This document shows positions 16,323-23,505 of a DNA stretch of 24,677 nucleotides, piece after piece (within the stretch, counting starts at the first letter, position 1; each line of letters starts with the position of its first letter). The stretch comes from Elusimicrobiaceae bacterium (GTDB lineage Bacteria > Elusimicrobiota > Elusimicrobia > Elusimicrobiales > Elusimicrobiaceae), in the NCBI GenBank assembly GCA_017647245.1, contig JAGCKY010000117.1, forward strand, positions 1-24,677, given 5' to 3'. The position numbers and the translations under genes were made by a program. The notes beneath the pieces are model-generated. The model searched no databases. It saw only the letters and a list, made by a program, of their open reading frames with translations, and was not told the DNA's origin.

Positions 16323-16916
16323 ATGAAGGAAATAGATTTAAAAATCGCATCGGTGACGCGCTTGATAAGCGTAGAAACCTTGGATAGCACACAAAACCTC
16401 GCGCGCGAACTGGCCCAACAAAACACGCCTGACGGTACGTTGGTGCTTGCCTATGAACAAACCGGCGGCCGCGGTCAATATGAGCGCAGTTGGGATGCCA
16501 AGCGCGGCGGTATTTATTTTACGTTGGTGCTCCGCCCGGAAAAATCGGTGCGGCACACAGGCGCGTTAAGTTTGCGCACGGCGCAAGCGGTGTGCGAAAC
16601 CTTGCAAAAAATGTTTGGTTTTAAAACCAAAATCAAACATCCCAATGATGTGCTGGTCTGGGAAGAAAAAACAAAAACATGGAAAAAAATCTGCGGCATT
16701 TTAATTGAATCGTCCACCGAGGCCGACCACACACAATGGCTACTTATCGGAGTAGGAATCAACGTAAATAATCCGCTCGCTGCTTCTTTAAAAGACAGCG
16801 CCACCAGCGTCAAAAAATTACTGGGCCGCGAAATGGACCCGGAGTGGATTTTGCAGGAAACCTTGGAAGCGTTTTTTGCACAATATGCGCAGTGGCAACT
16901 CTCCAGCCAAATTTAA
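16323..16916 (+). CDS. birA: Biotin--[acetyl-CoA-carboxylase] ligase, monofunctional
   Basis: 197 residues. The enzyme activates biotin to biotinyl-AMP and attaches it to the biotin carboxyl carrier protein or other biotin-dependent carboxylases. Signatures: LDSTQNLAREL (about 20-30), the biotin-binding loop TGGRGQYERSW (47-57; GRGRxGRxW is usual), KHPNDV (105-110; KWPND is usual), KICGILIES and LIGVGINVNNP. There is no N-terminal helix-turn-helix, so it is a ligase only, not a repressor. It also lacks most of the small C-terminal domain found in longer BirA proteins. No biotin synthesis gene is nearby. It ends just before a strong terminator and stands alone. Confidence 0.92.
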   Translation: MKEIDLKIASVTRLISVETLDSTQNLARELAQQNTPDGTLVLAYEQTGGRGQYERSWDAKRGGIYFTLVLRPEKSVRHTGALSLRTAQAVCETLQKMFGFKTKIKHPNDVLVWEEKTKTWKKICGILIESSTEADHTQWLLIGVGINVNNPLAASLKDSATSVKKLLGREMDPEWILQETLEAFFAQYAQWQLSSQI

Positions 16917-16920
16917 ATAA

Positions 16921-16950
16921 AAAAACCCGCGCCCATTCGCGCGGGTTTTT
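16921..16950. terminator. Bidirectional rho-independent terminator
   Basis: A perfect 12-bp stem (AAAAACCCGCGC / GCGCGGGTTTTT) with loop CCATTC at 16933-16938. It lies between convergent birA (+) and the response-regulator gene (-), with A and T runs suiting both directions. Confidence 0.9.
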
Positions 16951-16963
16951 GCAAAGGGTCTAC

Positions 16964-17332
16964 TTAATCATCGCCTAAACATTGTTTGACTTTGATGACT
17001 AAATCTTTCAGTGCAAACGGTTTGGCGCAAAATCCTTTGACTTGCGGGAAAGGGCGGAACATTGCTTCCGATTCCACCAAAGCCGAAGTAATCAGCACGG
17101 GAATGGAATTTAATTCATCATCTTCGCCCATAATGGCCAAAACGGAACGTCCGTCTATACCGGGCAACATAACGTCAAGCAACACCAAATGCGGACGCAC
17201 TTGTTTCATTTTGGCAATCGCATCGCGGCCGCTTTGACAGGTATGAATTTCATAACCTTCGCGGGCAAGGACCATCATCAAGAGCTGTACAATGCTCATT
17301 TCATCTTCAACAATTAAGATACGTTTTTTCAT
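16964..17332 (-). CDS. Single-domain response regulator (receiver only)
   Basis: 122 residues, one CheY-like receiver domain and nothing else. Acidic pocket D10/E11, phospho-acceptor D53 in LVLLDVMLPGIDG, switch T82/S83 and K104 in FCAKPF are all present, so phosphotransfer should work. There is no DNA-binding or enzymatic output domain, so it would act by protein contact, like CheY, Spo0F or DivK. No histidine kinase is adjacent, making it an orphan whose partner cannot be inferred. AAAGGA lies 9 nt before the ATG. The start codon region also serves as the -35 region of the divergent tilS gene. Confidence 0.93.
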   Translation of the reverse strand: MKKRILIVEDEMSIVQLLMMVLAREGYEIHTCQSGRDAIAKMKQVRPHLVLLDVMLPGIDGRSVLAIMGEDDELNSIPVLITSALVESEAMFRPFPQVKGFCAKPFALKDLVIKVKQCLGDD

Positions 17333-17333
17333 T

Positions 17334-17369
17334 TTGTAAATTCCTTTTTATTTTATTATACTTTTTTAT
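17334..17369 (+). promoter_or_regulatory. tilS promoter, candidate leaderless start, overlapping the divergent regulator gene
   Basis: -35 TTGTAA at 17334-17339, 17-nt spacer, -10 TATACT at 17357-17362, then 7 nt to the tilS ATG. There is no Shine-Dalgarno. On the opposite strand TATAAT (17360-17355) could be the -10 of the response-regulator gene, so the two promoters would overlap. Confidence 0.55.
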
Positions 17370-18098
17370 ATGGCAAAAAATACATTTGGCGCAAAAACAT
17401 GGAAAAATATGCTGGCCTTTACTACGCCGTTTTTTAAACGCGGTGAGACGGTGCTGGTGGGGTTTTCCGGCGGGCCGGACTCGGTTTGTTTAATGCACTT
17501 TTTGCGCTATTTGGCCGGCAAAAAACATTTTGAAATCATTGCGGTACATGTGCACCACGGACTACGCGGTAAGGCGGCTGATAAAGATGCGGCCTTTTGC
17601 CGCCGCTTGTGTAAGACGTGGGATATTCCCTTTATTCTAAAGAAAAAAAATGTCCGCTCGCTGGCTAAAAAATTAGATTTAAGCATAGAACACGCCGCGC
17701 GCAAGGCGCGCTATGAGGCCTTTGCGCAGGCGGCGCGCAGCACGGGGGCTACCAAACTGGCGCTTGGACATCATTTAGATGATCAAGCCGAAACGGTACT
17801 GTTAAATTTACTGCGCGGCACACAACCCGAAGGACTGTGCGGCATTCCGGTGCGGCGTATGTTAAACAAAAAGGTAGAAATTGTGCGGCCGCTTTTGTGC
17901 ATTACGCGCGCGGAAGTGCAAGAATATTTGCAGGAAAACAACTTGTCTTTCGTCACCGATGAAACAAATTTTGATGAAACCTACCGTCGAAATTGGGTGC
18001 GCGGGGAATTGTTACCACTGTTAGAAAGCAAACAGCCGCAAATCCGCCAACATTTAGCGGTAATGGCACAACGGTTATCCGAAAAATTAAAGAAATAA
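17370..18098 (+). CDS. tilS: tRNA(Ile)-lysidine synthase, short form
   Basis: 242 residues. TilS adds lysine to C34 of the CAU-anticodon tRNA-Ile so that it reads AUA; it is normally essential. The PP-loop SGGPDS at 33-38 binds ATP. VHVHHGLRGKAADKDAAFC, IEHAARKARYEAF, GHHLDDQAETVLLNLLRG (133-150) and the C-terminal RPLLCITRAEVQEYL with DETNFDETYRRNWVR are family hallmarks. The protein lacks the C-terminal domains of E. coli or B. subtilis TilS (over 430 residues) and is shorter than the Aquifex short form. Nothing suggests truncation by mutation: the frame ends cleanly after RLSEKLKK. It is a single gene with its own promoter and terminator. Confidence 0.93.
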   Translation: MAKNTFGAKTWKNMLAFTTPFFKRGETVLVGFSGGPDSVCLMHFLRYLAGKKHFEIIAVHVHHGLRGKAADKDAAFCRRLCKTWDIPFILKKKNVRSLAKKLDLSIEHAARKARYEAFAQAARSTGATKLALGHHLDDQAETVLLNLLRGTQPEGLCGIPVRRMLNKKVEIVRPLLCITRAEVQEYLQENNLSFVTDETNFDETYRRNWVRGELLPLLESKQPQIRQHLAVMAQRLSEKLKK

Positions 18099-18175
18099 TT
18101 TTTTCATAATGCTACTGCTCGCCGACTCTGGTAACAAAACGGTTCGGACATTAAATTTTATACTTTGCCTTAAAT

Positions 18176-18206
18176 AAAAACCCCCGCTTTTTGGGCGGGG
18201 GTTTTT
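18176..18206. terminator. Bidirectional rho-independent terminator
   Basis: A perfect 12-bp stem (AAAAACCCCCGC / GCGGGGGTTTTT) with a 7-nt loop TTTTTGG at 18188-18194, between convergent tilS (+) and agmatinase (-). The preceding 18099-18175 holds no other feature I can support. Confidence 0.9.
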
Positions 18207-18219
18207 GCTTGGGAAAAAC

Positions 18220-19104
18220 TTATTTTTTCTTACCTTTCACCGTCAGATAGCCCATTAAGCGGTAAATGAGTTTAGACGTGTTAAACTCCGTAATGGGGTC
18301 GGCTTTGCGTTGGCACGCTTCCACTACGTCCACCGCTACGATTTTTTTCTTGGCGATAACCGCGCGGAATAAATCCAACGCCTCATACCACATAAACCCG
18401 CCGGGTTGCGGCGTGCCCGTAGCCGGAATGACAGAGGGGTCAAATCCGTCCACATCAATGGTAATATAAACCGTATCGGTGAGTTTTTTAAGCACTTGCG
18501 GAATGAGTTTTTTGATGTCACGGTTTTCGTGCATAAAAAACGTGGTAACTTTGCCCGCGTTGCAGTATTGTTTTTCCTCACTGGCCACGCTGCGAATACC
18601 TACTTGCACGACCGGCACTTGGCGCGAAGCCGGATACAATGCACATGCATGGCTTTTGGGCGTGCCCTCAAAGGTCTCACGCAAATCGGCATGCGCATCA
18701 AAGTGCAAAATGCTCAAATTTTTATAGGTATCAATATACGGCTGAGCCAACGCCTGTGTAACCGTATGCTCGCCACCGATGTAAAAAGGAACGCACTGTT
18801 TGTATTTCATCAGCCCGCGCACGGTTTTGTCTATTTCTTTAAAAACCTTATTGGTGCTGCCCGCGCAATTGACCGCCGGGCAAGTATGTATGCCTTCTTC
18901 CCACGTTTCGGTGTGGGTTTCTTCGTCCCACAGTTCAATTTGCGTGGAAGCTTCTATGACGGCGGCAGGGCCTTTGGCCGTACCGTGACCGTAGCAAACC
19001 GTTTTTTCAAACGGTACGGGCACGACGGCGAATTTACAAAGGGCTAAAGAGCTTTTTTTGCTCTCTAGCCCCATAAACTTATCGGTTTGTACGTTATCGC
19101 TCAC
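18220..19104 (-). CDS. speB: Agmatinase (arginase/agmatinase/ureohydrolase family)
   Basis: 294 residues. Hydrolyses agmatine to putrescine and urea in the cytoplasm using two Mn ions. Metal-ligand motifs are all present: GGEHT at 110-114, FDAHADLR at 135-142 and DVDGFDPS at 217-224. Family members split on arginine, agmatine and guanidinobutyrate; the arginine decarboxylase gene 12 nt upstream in the same operon makes agmatine the best substrate guess. The start is GTG at 19104, with AGGA 6 nt upstream; the next upstream in-frame codons reach a stop, and no ATG start would fit as well. It shares the terminator at 18176-18206. Confidence 0.92.
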   Translation of the reverse strand: MSDNVQTDKFMGLESKKSSLALCKFAVVPVPFEKTVCYGHGTAKGPAAVIEASTQIELWDEETHTETWEEGIHTCPAVNCAGSTNKVFKEIDKTVRGLMKYKQCVPFYIGGEHTVTQALAQPYIDTYKNLSILHFDAHADLRETFEGTPKSHACALYPASRQVPVVQVGIRSVASEEKQYCNAGKVTTFFMHENRDIKKLIPQVLKKLTDTVYITIDVDGFDPSVIPATGTPQPGGFMWYEALDLFRAVIAKKKIVAVDVVEACQRKADPITEFNTSKLIYRLMGYLTVKGKKK

Positions 19105-19116
19105 AACTAGTCCTGC

Positions 19117-19671
19117 TTATTTCACAAATACAGCCGCGGCAATAACCGTGGTCCACACACCGTCGGTGCAAATGGCCGACTGGGTAATGTTGGTGGTTTT
19201 AACGATTTTACCGCTCATTTTCCAAATTTCTTCTTTTTGGTCCCAAGAGGTATCATTATCAAAGTCAATACCCAAGGTGGTGGAGAGCATCATTGCGGCC
19301 AAATCTTCGGCATAATCGCCGGCTTGTTTATCGGTTTCGCCAAAGCTGTGGTGCTCAGACAAATAACCGTGGAAATGTTTGCCGTCTTTGGGAATAGCTA
19401 CGCCCACAGACGCGGCAATCATACGGCGATATTCGTTGCTGGTGTTGCGGCTGATGACGCAATGCAAAATTTGTCCGGTTTTCAGTTGCGCCACACCTTT
19501 AGACACGGGGATGATTTTGCATCCCGGAGGAAAAATGCTGGAGACAGGCACAATGTTAAACGGCGCAATTTTGGCATCACGCAAAGCTTCTTCAAAGCTG
19601 GCCAGTTTTTCTTTGTGGCGTCCGATTCCTTTGGTAAGGAAAATTTCTTTGGGTACAAACGGTTCGTACAT
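19117..19671 (-). CDS. pdaD: Pyruvoyl-dependent arginine decarboxylase
   Basis: 184 residues. Converts arginine to agmatine and CO2. The proenzyme self-cleaves between two serines (S44-S45 in NIVPVSSIFPPGC) to leave a pyruvoyl cofactor on the beta-chain; this matches archaeal and chlamydial PvlArgDC. GRHKEKLASFEEALRDA, LHCVISRNTSNEYRRMIAASVGVAIP and GYLSEHHSFGET are further family features. Length is slightly longer than the Methanocaldococcus enzyme. Such enzymes work either in polyamine synthesis or, in some bacteria, acid resistance; the following agmatinase gene argues for polyamine synthesis. GAGGA lies about 12 nt before the ATG. An A/T-rich stretch upstream (19690-19740) holds several possible -10 boxes. 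Confidence 0.95.
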   Translation of the reverse strand: MYEPFVPKEIFLTKGIGRHKEKLASFEEALRDAKIAPFNIVPVSSIFPPGCKIIPVSKGVAQLKTGQILHCVISRNTSNEYRRMIAASVGVAIPKDGKHFHGYLSEHHSFGETDKQAGDYAEDLAAMMLSTTLGIDFDNDTSWDQKEEIWKMSGKIVKTTNITQSAICTDGVWTTVIAAAVFVK

Positions 19672-19737
19672 GTTGTTTTTAATTCCTCGTAGTATAAGAA
19701 TTAATATAATATAAATTATAACAAATAGAAATTCAGG

Positions 19738-19793
19738 TTTGTTACAATTTATCTATGCCGGGCGCAAGACTCCGGTTCTTAAAGTGTAACAAA
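19738..19793. repeat. Long inverted repeat in the leader of the M3 peptidase gene
   Basis: TTTGTTACA (19738-19746) and TGTAACAAA (19785-19793) are perfect inverted copies, extended inward by three A-T pairs after one mismatch. Between them CCGG (19758-19761) and CCGG (19772-19775) can form an inner GC stem. It could be an RNA hairpin masking the ribosome site downstream, or a pair of operator half-sites between the divergent genes. Confidence 0.55.
19740..19748 (+). promoter_or_regulatory. Candidate extended -10 promoter
   Basis: TGT-TACAAT is an extended -10 like that of the pilin gene (TGA-TACAAT). No -35 is recognisable. Six bases later is ATG 19755, the same geometry as the uvrB start. 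Confidence 0.4.
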
Positions 19794-19799
19794 TTATAA
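19755..19799 (+). CDS. Candidate 14-residue leader peptide
   Basis: ATG at 19755, six bases after a TACAAT box, opens a short ORF, MPGARLRFLKCNKL, ending at TAA 19797-19799. It would be read from a leaderless start. The stop lies within the AAAAGG ribosome-binding region, six bases before the ATG of the M3 peptidase gene and in the same frame, so its translation would disrupt the TTTGTTACA hairpin and could control the downstream gene. This is suggested by spacing only; ORFs this short arise by chance. Confidence 0.25.
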   Translation: MPGARLRFLKCNKL

Positions 19800-19805
19800 A
19801 AGGTT

Positions 19806-21848
19806 ATGATGAAAAAATTTATTTTAACGGCAGTGCTGGCTTTTTGTGCATTGGGAGTGAACGGTATGGAAAATATGTTTCGGGACGGTGTATTACATTT
19901 TAATTACAAAGCGGAAGAATTAGCCCCCACTGAAGCCGCCGCGCGCAAGCAACTGGAAAAAGATTTGGACGATTTGGTAGCTATCCCCGATGGTCAGCGC
20001 ACGTTTGAAAACACGGTGCTCGGCTATGAGCGTGCCTTTGAAAAATACGGCAATGCGTTGGGCATGAGCGGCTTTTTATCTTACGTTTCTACCGATAAAA
20101 ATTTCCGCGACGCCGCGCTTGCCCTGCAAATGGAAATGAGCCAGCACATGATAGATATCGCCACGCGACGCGACGTGTATCGTGCCATTAAGGCCTATGC
20201 CGACACCAACCCTACGTTAGAGCCGGACCAAGCGCGTCTGCTTAAGGATATGATGATCGGGTTTAAAAACAGCGGTATGGAACTCAATGATGCAGATTTG
20301 GAAACCTTCAAAAAATTAAACAAAGAAAAAGCGCAATATATTATTCAATTTGATAAAAACGTGCAGGAATATAAGGATTATTTAGACGTGACAAAAGAAG
20401 AATTGTCCGGTATGGGTGAAGATTACATTTCCAAACTGCAAAAGACAGACGACGGTAAATACCGCGTGAGCTTAGATTACCCCGATTATATTCCTTTTAT
20501 GCAAAATGCCGACAGCGACGAGGCACGCAAGCAATTAGAGTTCAAATACAATCGCCGCGGCGGTGCGCAAAACGTGGAACTGTTGGAAAAAACGCTCACG
20601 TTGCGCCGCGAGATTGCGCAACTGTTGGGATATAAAAATCACGCAGAGCTTAAACTGGAAAACCGCATGGCGAAAAACCCGGAAAATGTATTTTCCTTCT
20701 TAAAAGATTTGGAAAAACGATTAAAACCTATGGGTCGCCAAGAAGATAAAAATTTAATTGCGTACAAAAACGAAAAAAAAGGCACTAAAAGCCGCACGAT
20801 TTATCCCTATGAAAATGCCTACTGGGCGACCAAATATAAAAAGGAAAATTTGGACGTGGACCCGGAAAAAATTAAGGAGTATTTCCCGTCGGACCGTGTG
20901 ATTAGCGGCATGCTGGATTTGTTCGGCAACTTGTTTGGCATTGCATTTGAACCGGTGAATATCCCCGTGTGGCATCCGGACGTGCAGGCATTTAAAATAG
21001 TGAACAAAGCCGACGGCAAATTGGTGGCATACTTTTATATGGACTTATATCCGCGCGACGGAAAATACAAACACGCCGCGTGTTTTGATTTAGTGGCCGG
21101 ACATGAAAAAGAAGACGGCAATTGGCAAATTCCCTTTGTGGCGATTGTGGCCAATGTCAACAAACCGTCCAAAGATACGCCGTCACTGCTTAAACATAAT
21201 GAAGCGACCACGCTGTTCCACGAGTTCGGACACGTGTTGCATAATGCGCTCACTAAAGCGCGCTATGAAGGCCAAGCCGGCACGGCGGTCAGCTGGGATT
21301 TTGTGGAAACACCCAGCCAAATGTTTGAGCGTTGGGCATGGAATAAAGACGTGCTCAAAAAAATCAGCAAACATTATAAAACCGGCGAGCCGTTACCCGA
21401 CGAAATGTTAAATAAAATGATTGCGGCTAAAAATTTCGGCGCGGGCGGGGCGTATTTGCGGCAGAACTTTTTTGCGCAATATGATATGACGTTGCATACC
21501 GCGCCGAAAACGTTGGACACCACCAAAACCTATTTTGATATGACTAAAAAAATACGTCGTCTGCCGCTGACCAAAAACACGTATCCGCAAGCGGCTTTTG
21601 GGCACATTATGGGCGGGTATGATGCCGGGTATTACGGCTATTTATGGTCGGAAGTTATTGCGCAGGATTTCTTCCACGAGTTTGAAAAACAAGGCGTATT
21701 TAATACAGAGCTCGGTTTAAAATTCCGCCGCGAAATTTTAGAAAAGGGCGGCACGGAAGAAGAAACGGATATGGTCAAAAAGTTCTTGGGCCGCACGGAA
21801 GAAACCGGGCCTTTCTTGCAAGCCATCGGATTAGGAGAAAGCAAATGA
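19806..21848 (+). CDS. Exported M3-family zinc metallopeptidase (thimet oligopeptidase/Dcp-like)
   Basis: 680 residues. The N-terminus MMKKFILTAVLAFCALGVNG looks like a Sec signal peptide, so the enzyme is probably periplasmic, unlike the cytoplasmic E. coli Dcp/OpdA. Zinc site: H472-E473-x-x-H476 in TTLFHEFGHVLH, and the third ligand E501 in WDFVETPSQMFERW, 29 residues downstream exactly as in thimet oligopeptidase. The C-terminal GYDAGYYGYLWSEVIAQDFF substrate-site segment is also typical of M3A. It would cut short peptides, possibly dietary or wall-derived, as part of amino-acid scavenging. Start: tandem ATGs at 19806/19809, with AAAAGG just upstream. Its stop overlaps the pantothenate kinase start by 4 nt. 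Confidence 0.92.
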   Translation: MMKKFILTAVLAFCALGVNGMENMFRDGVLHFNYKAEELAPTEAAARKQLEKDLDDLVAIPDGQRTFENTVLGYERAFEKYGNALGMSGFLSYVSTDKNFRDAALALQMEMSQHMIDIATRRDVYRAIKAYADTNPTLEPDQARLLKDMMIGFKNSGMELNDADLETFKKLNKEKAQYIIQFDKNVQEYKDYLDVTKEELSGMGEDYISKLQKTDDGKYRVSLDYPDYIPFMQNADSDEARKQLEFKYNRRGGAQNVELLEKTLTLRREIAQLLGYKNHAELKLENRMAKNPENVFSFLKDLEKRLKPMGRQEDKNLIAYKNEKKGTKSRTIYPYENAYWATKYKKENLDVDPEKIKEYFPSDRVISGMLDLFGNLFGIAFEPVNIPVWHPDVQAFKIVNKADGKLVAYFYMDLYPRDGKYKHAACFDLVAGHEKEDGNWQIPFVAIVANVNKPSKDTPSLLKHNEATTLFHEFGHVLHNALTKARYEGQAGTAVSWDFVETPSQMFERWAWNKDVLKKISKHYKTGEPLPDEMLNKMIAAKNFGAGGAYLRQNFFAQYDMTLHTAPKTLDTTKTYFDMTKKIRRLPLTKNTYPQAAFGHIMGGYDAGYYGYLWSEVIAQDFFHEFEKQGVFNTELGLKFRREILEKGGTEEETDMVKKFLGRTEETGPFLQAIGLGESK

Positions 21849-22684
21849 ACGTAATTATTGGAATTGATGTAGGCGGTTCTACCACCAAAATCGTGGGCTA
21901 CTACGAAAACGGCAAACTCATCGGCCGTGCACAAGTGGAAGCCGCCGACCCGCAAACTTCGGCGTATGGGGCGCTGGGTAAATTTATCAATGAAAATAAA
22001 CTCAATTTAAAACAAGTTAAACAAATCGTACTGACCGGGGTAGGTGCGGCGCAATTTAATAAAGAAATTTACGGTATCCCCGCGTGTCATGTAGATGAAT
22101 TTCAAGCCATTGGGTTAGGTGGTTTGGCACTGTCTAAAAAGAAAGACGCCCTTGTCATCAGTATGGGCACGGGTACGGCTTTTGTGCGTGCGTGCAAAAG
22201 CGGAATTAAACACATTGGCGGCTCGGGCGTGGGCGGCGGAACAGTGCTGGGCTTGTGCGGGGTGCTGTGTAATGCGCGTTCTTTTGACACGGTAGTGGAA
22301 ATGGCGCATAACGGAGATTTGCGCAAAGTAGATTTGAACATTGCCGATATCAGTCCAAAAGATATATCCACCTTAACGGCCGAAGTCACCGCGTCTAACT
22401 TTGGCAAAATGGCCGACGGTTTGACCGGGGAAGATTTAGCGCGCGGCGTGCTCAATATGGTATTTCAAACGATTGGTATGCTGGCGGTATTTGCCTGCCG
22501 CAACGATAACATCAAAGATGTGGTGGTGACGGGCACGTTAAGCAGAGTGCCGTGTGCCAAAACATTGTTTCAACAGGTAGAGCGGATGTATAAAATTAAA
22601 TTTATTATTCCGCAGCACAGCATTTATGCCACCGCTACCGGTGCGGCTTTGTCGTACATTTATAAACACGGAAAAACAAAATGA
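21845..22684 (+). CDS. coaW: Type II pantothenate kinase
   Basis: 279 residues. Phosphorylates pantothenate as the first step of coenzyme A synthesis. It resembles the staphylococcal CoaW / eukaryotic PanK fold rather than CoaA or CoaX: N-terminal phosphate loop IIGIDVGGSTTKIVGY, SMGTGTAFV (phosphate 2 motif), HIGGSGVGGGTVLGL, MAHNGDLRKVDLNIADI and LTAEVTASNFGKM. These align well by eye with CoaW; BadF/BcrA-type ATPases are the alternative but are less likely. The ATG overlaps the stop of the peptidase gene (ATGA at 21845-21848), and its stop overlaps the next gene in the same way, so the three form one coupled operon without obvious functional link. Confidence 0.87.
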   Translation: MNVIIGIDVGGSTTKIVGYYENGKLIGRAQVEAADPQTSAYGALGKFINENKLNLKQVKQIVLTGVGAAQFNKEIYGIPACHVDEFQAIGLGGLALSKKKDALVISMGTGTAFVRACKSGIKHIGGSGVGGGTVLGLCGVLCNARSFDTVVEMAHNGDLRKVDLNIADISPKDISTLTAEVTASNFGKMADGLTGEDLARGVLNMVFQTIGMLAVFACRNDNIKDVVVTGTLSRVPCAKTLFQQVERMYKIKFIIPQHSIYATATGAALSYIYKHGKTK

Positions 22685-23505
22685 GTTTAGACAGCACCGC
22701 TTATAAAAAATCCAGTTTTGGCCCCGCCTTTTTGTTCTTGCCCAAAGAACAGCGCGAGGCCTTGGCGGTGTATTACAGTTTTTGCCGGTTGATGGACGAT
22801 ATTGCCGATGAGCCCGGCGTACCCGACCGAGAAAAAAAACTTATTTTTTGGCAAGAAGAAATAGAGCGTATCTATGCCGGTCAAGCCACCACAAAATTAG
22901 GCAAAGATTTAGGAAAAATAGTATTTGCTTTTAATATCCCTTCCGACCGTTTTTTGTGGCTCATTGAAGGAATGTTGGCTGACGTTCGGCATCGCCGCTA
23001 TGAAGTACGCGTGGATTTAGAATGGTATTTGTGGCGTGTAGCAGGCATTGTGGGGTTGGCTACATTGGATATTATTGGCATAAAAGGACAACAAGCCGAT
23101 GAATTGGCCCAAGCGCTCGGCTTTGCCGTGCAAGTAACCAATATCATACGTGACGTGCAGGAAGATGCGCAACTGGGCCGGGTGTATTTGCCGGATGATT
23201 TGCTTAAAAAATTTGGACTGACGCGCGAAGATGTACTGCAAAACACAAAGCCCGAAGCATTGGCCGAGACGCTGACGTTTTTGGCGCAAGCGTGTAAACA
23301 AGATTATCAGCGGGCGTATGAAGTGATAAACACCTTGCCGACCAAGCAAATGCGGCCTTGCCGCGTAATGGCGGCGGTTTACCGGGCCAACCTGGCTAAA
23401 ATAGAACAAACAGGTTTTCGGTTTACGCGTGCGGTCAAATTATCTAAATTAGAAAAAGTGAAGGCCATTATTTATGCGTTACGTAAAAATTCTAGTTCTG
23501 ATTAG
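22681..23505 (+). CDS. Squalene/phytoene synthase family protein (HpnD-like)
   Basis: 274 residues. The family joins two prenyl diphosphates head-to-head. Both Asp-rich motifs are present: MDDIADE at 38-44 and RDVQEDAQLGRVYLP at 157-171, with YLWRVAGIVGL (117-126) where squalene and phytoene synthases have YCYRVAG. The EDAxxGRxYLP form is closest to HpnD (presqualene diphosphate synthase of the HpnCDE squalene route), but phytoene synthase (CrtB) cannot be excluded, and no hpnC, hpnE or crtI is visible in the window. The ATG overlaps the coaW stop (ATGA), so it is coupled to it. The 3' end overlaps the next gene by 32 nt. Confidence 0.85.
   Translation: MSLDSTAYKKSSFGPAFLFLPKEQREALAVYYSFCRLMDDIADEPGVPDREKKLIFWQEEIERIYAGQATTKLGKDLGKIVFAFNIPSDRFLWLIEGMLADVRHRRYEVRVDLEWYLWRVAGIVGLATLDIIGIKGQQADELAQALGFAVQVTNIIRDVQEDAQLGRVYLPDDLLKKFGLTREDVLQNTKPEALAETLTFLAQACKQDYQRAYEVINTLPTKQMRPCRVMAAVYRANLAKIEQTGFRFTRAVKLSKLEKVKAIIYALRKNSSSD

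Noticed and set aside
19757-19784. Cyclic-di-GMP (GEMM-I) riboswitch
   Set aside because: CGCAA followed by CTCCGG is reminiscent of its core, but the second helix with its tetraloop receptor and the downstream arm are absent.
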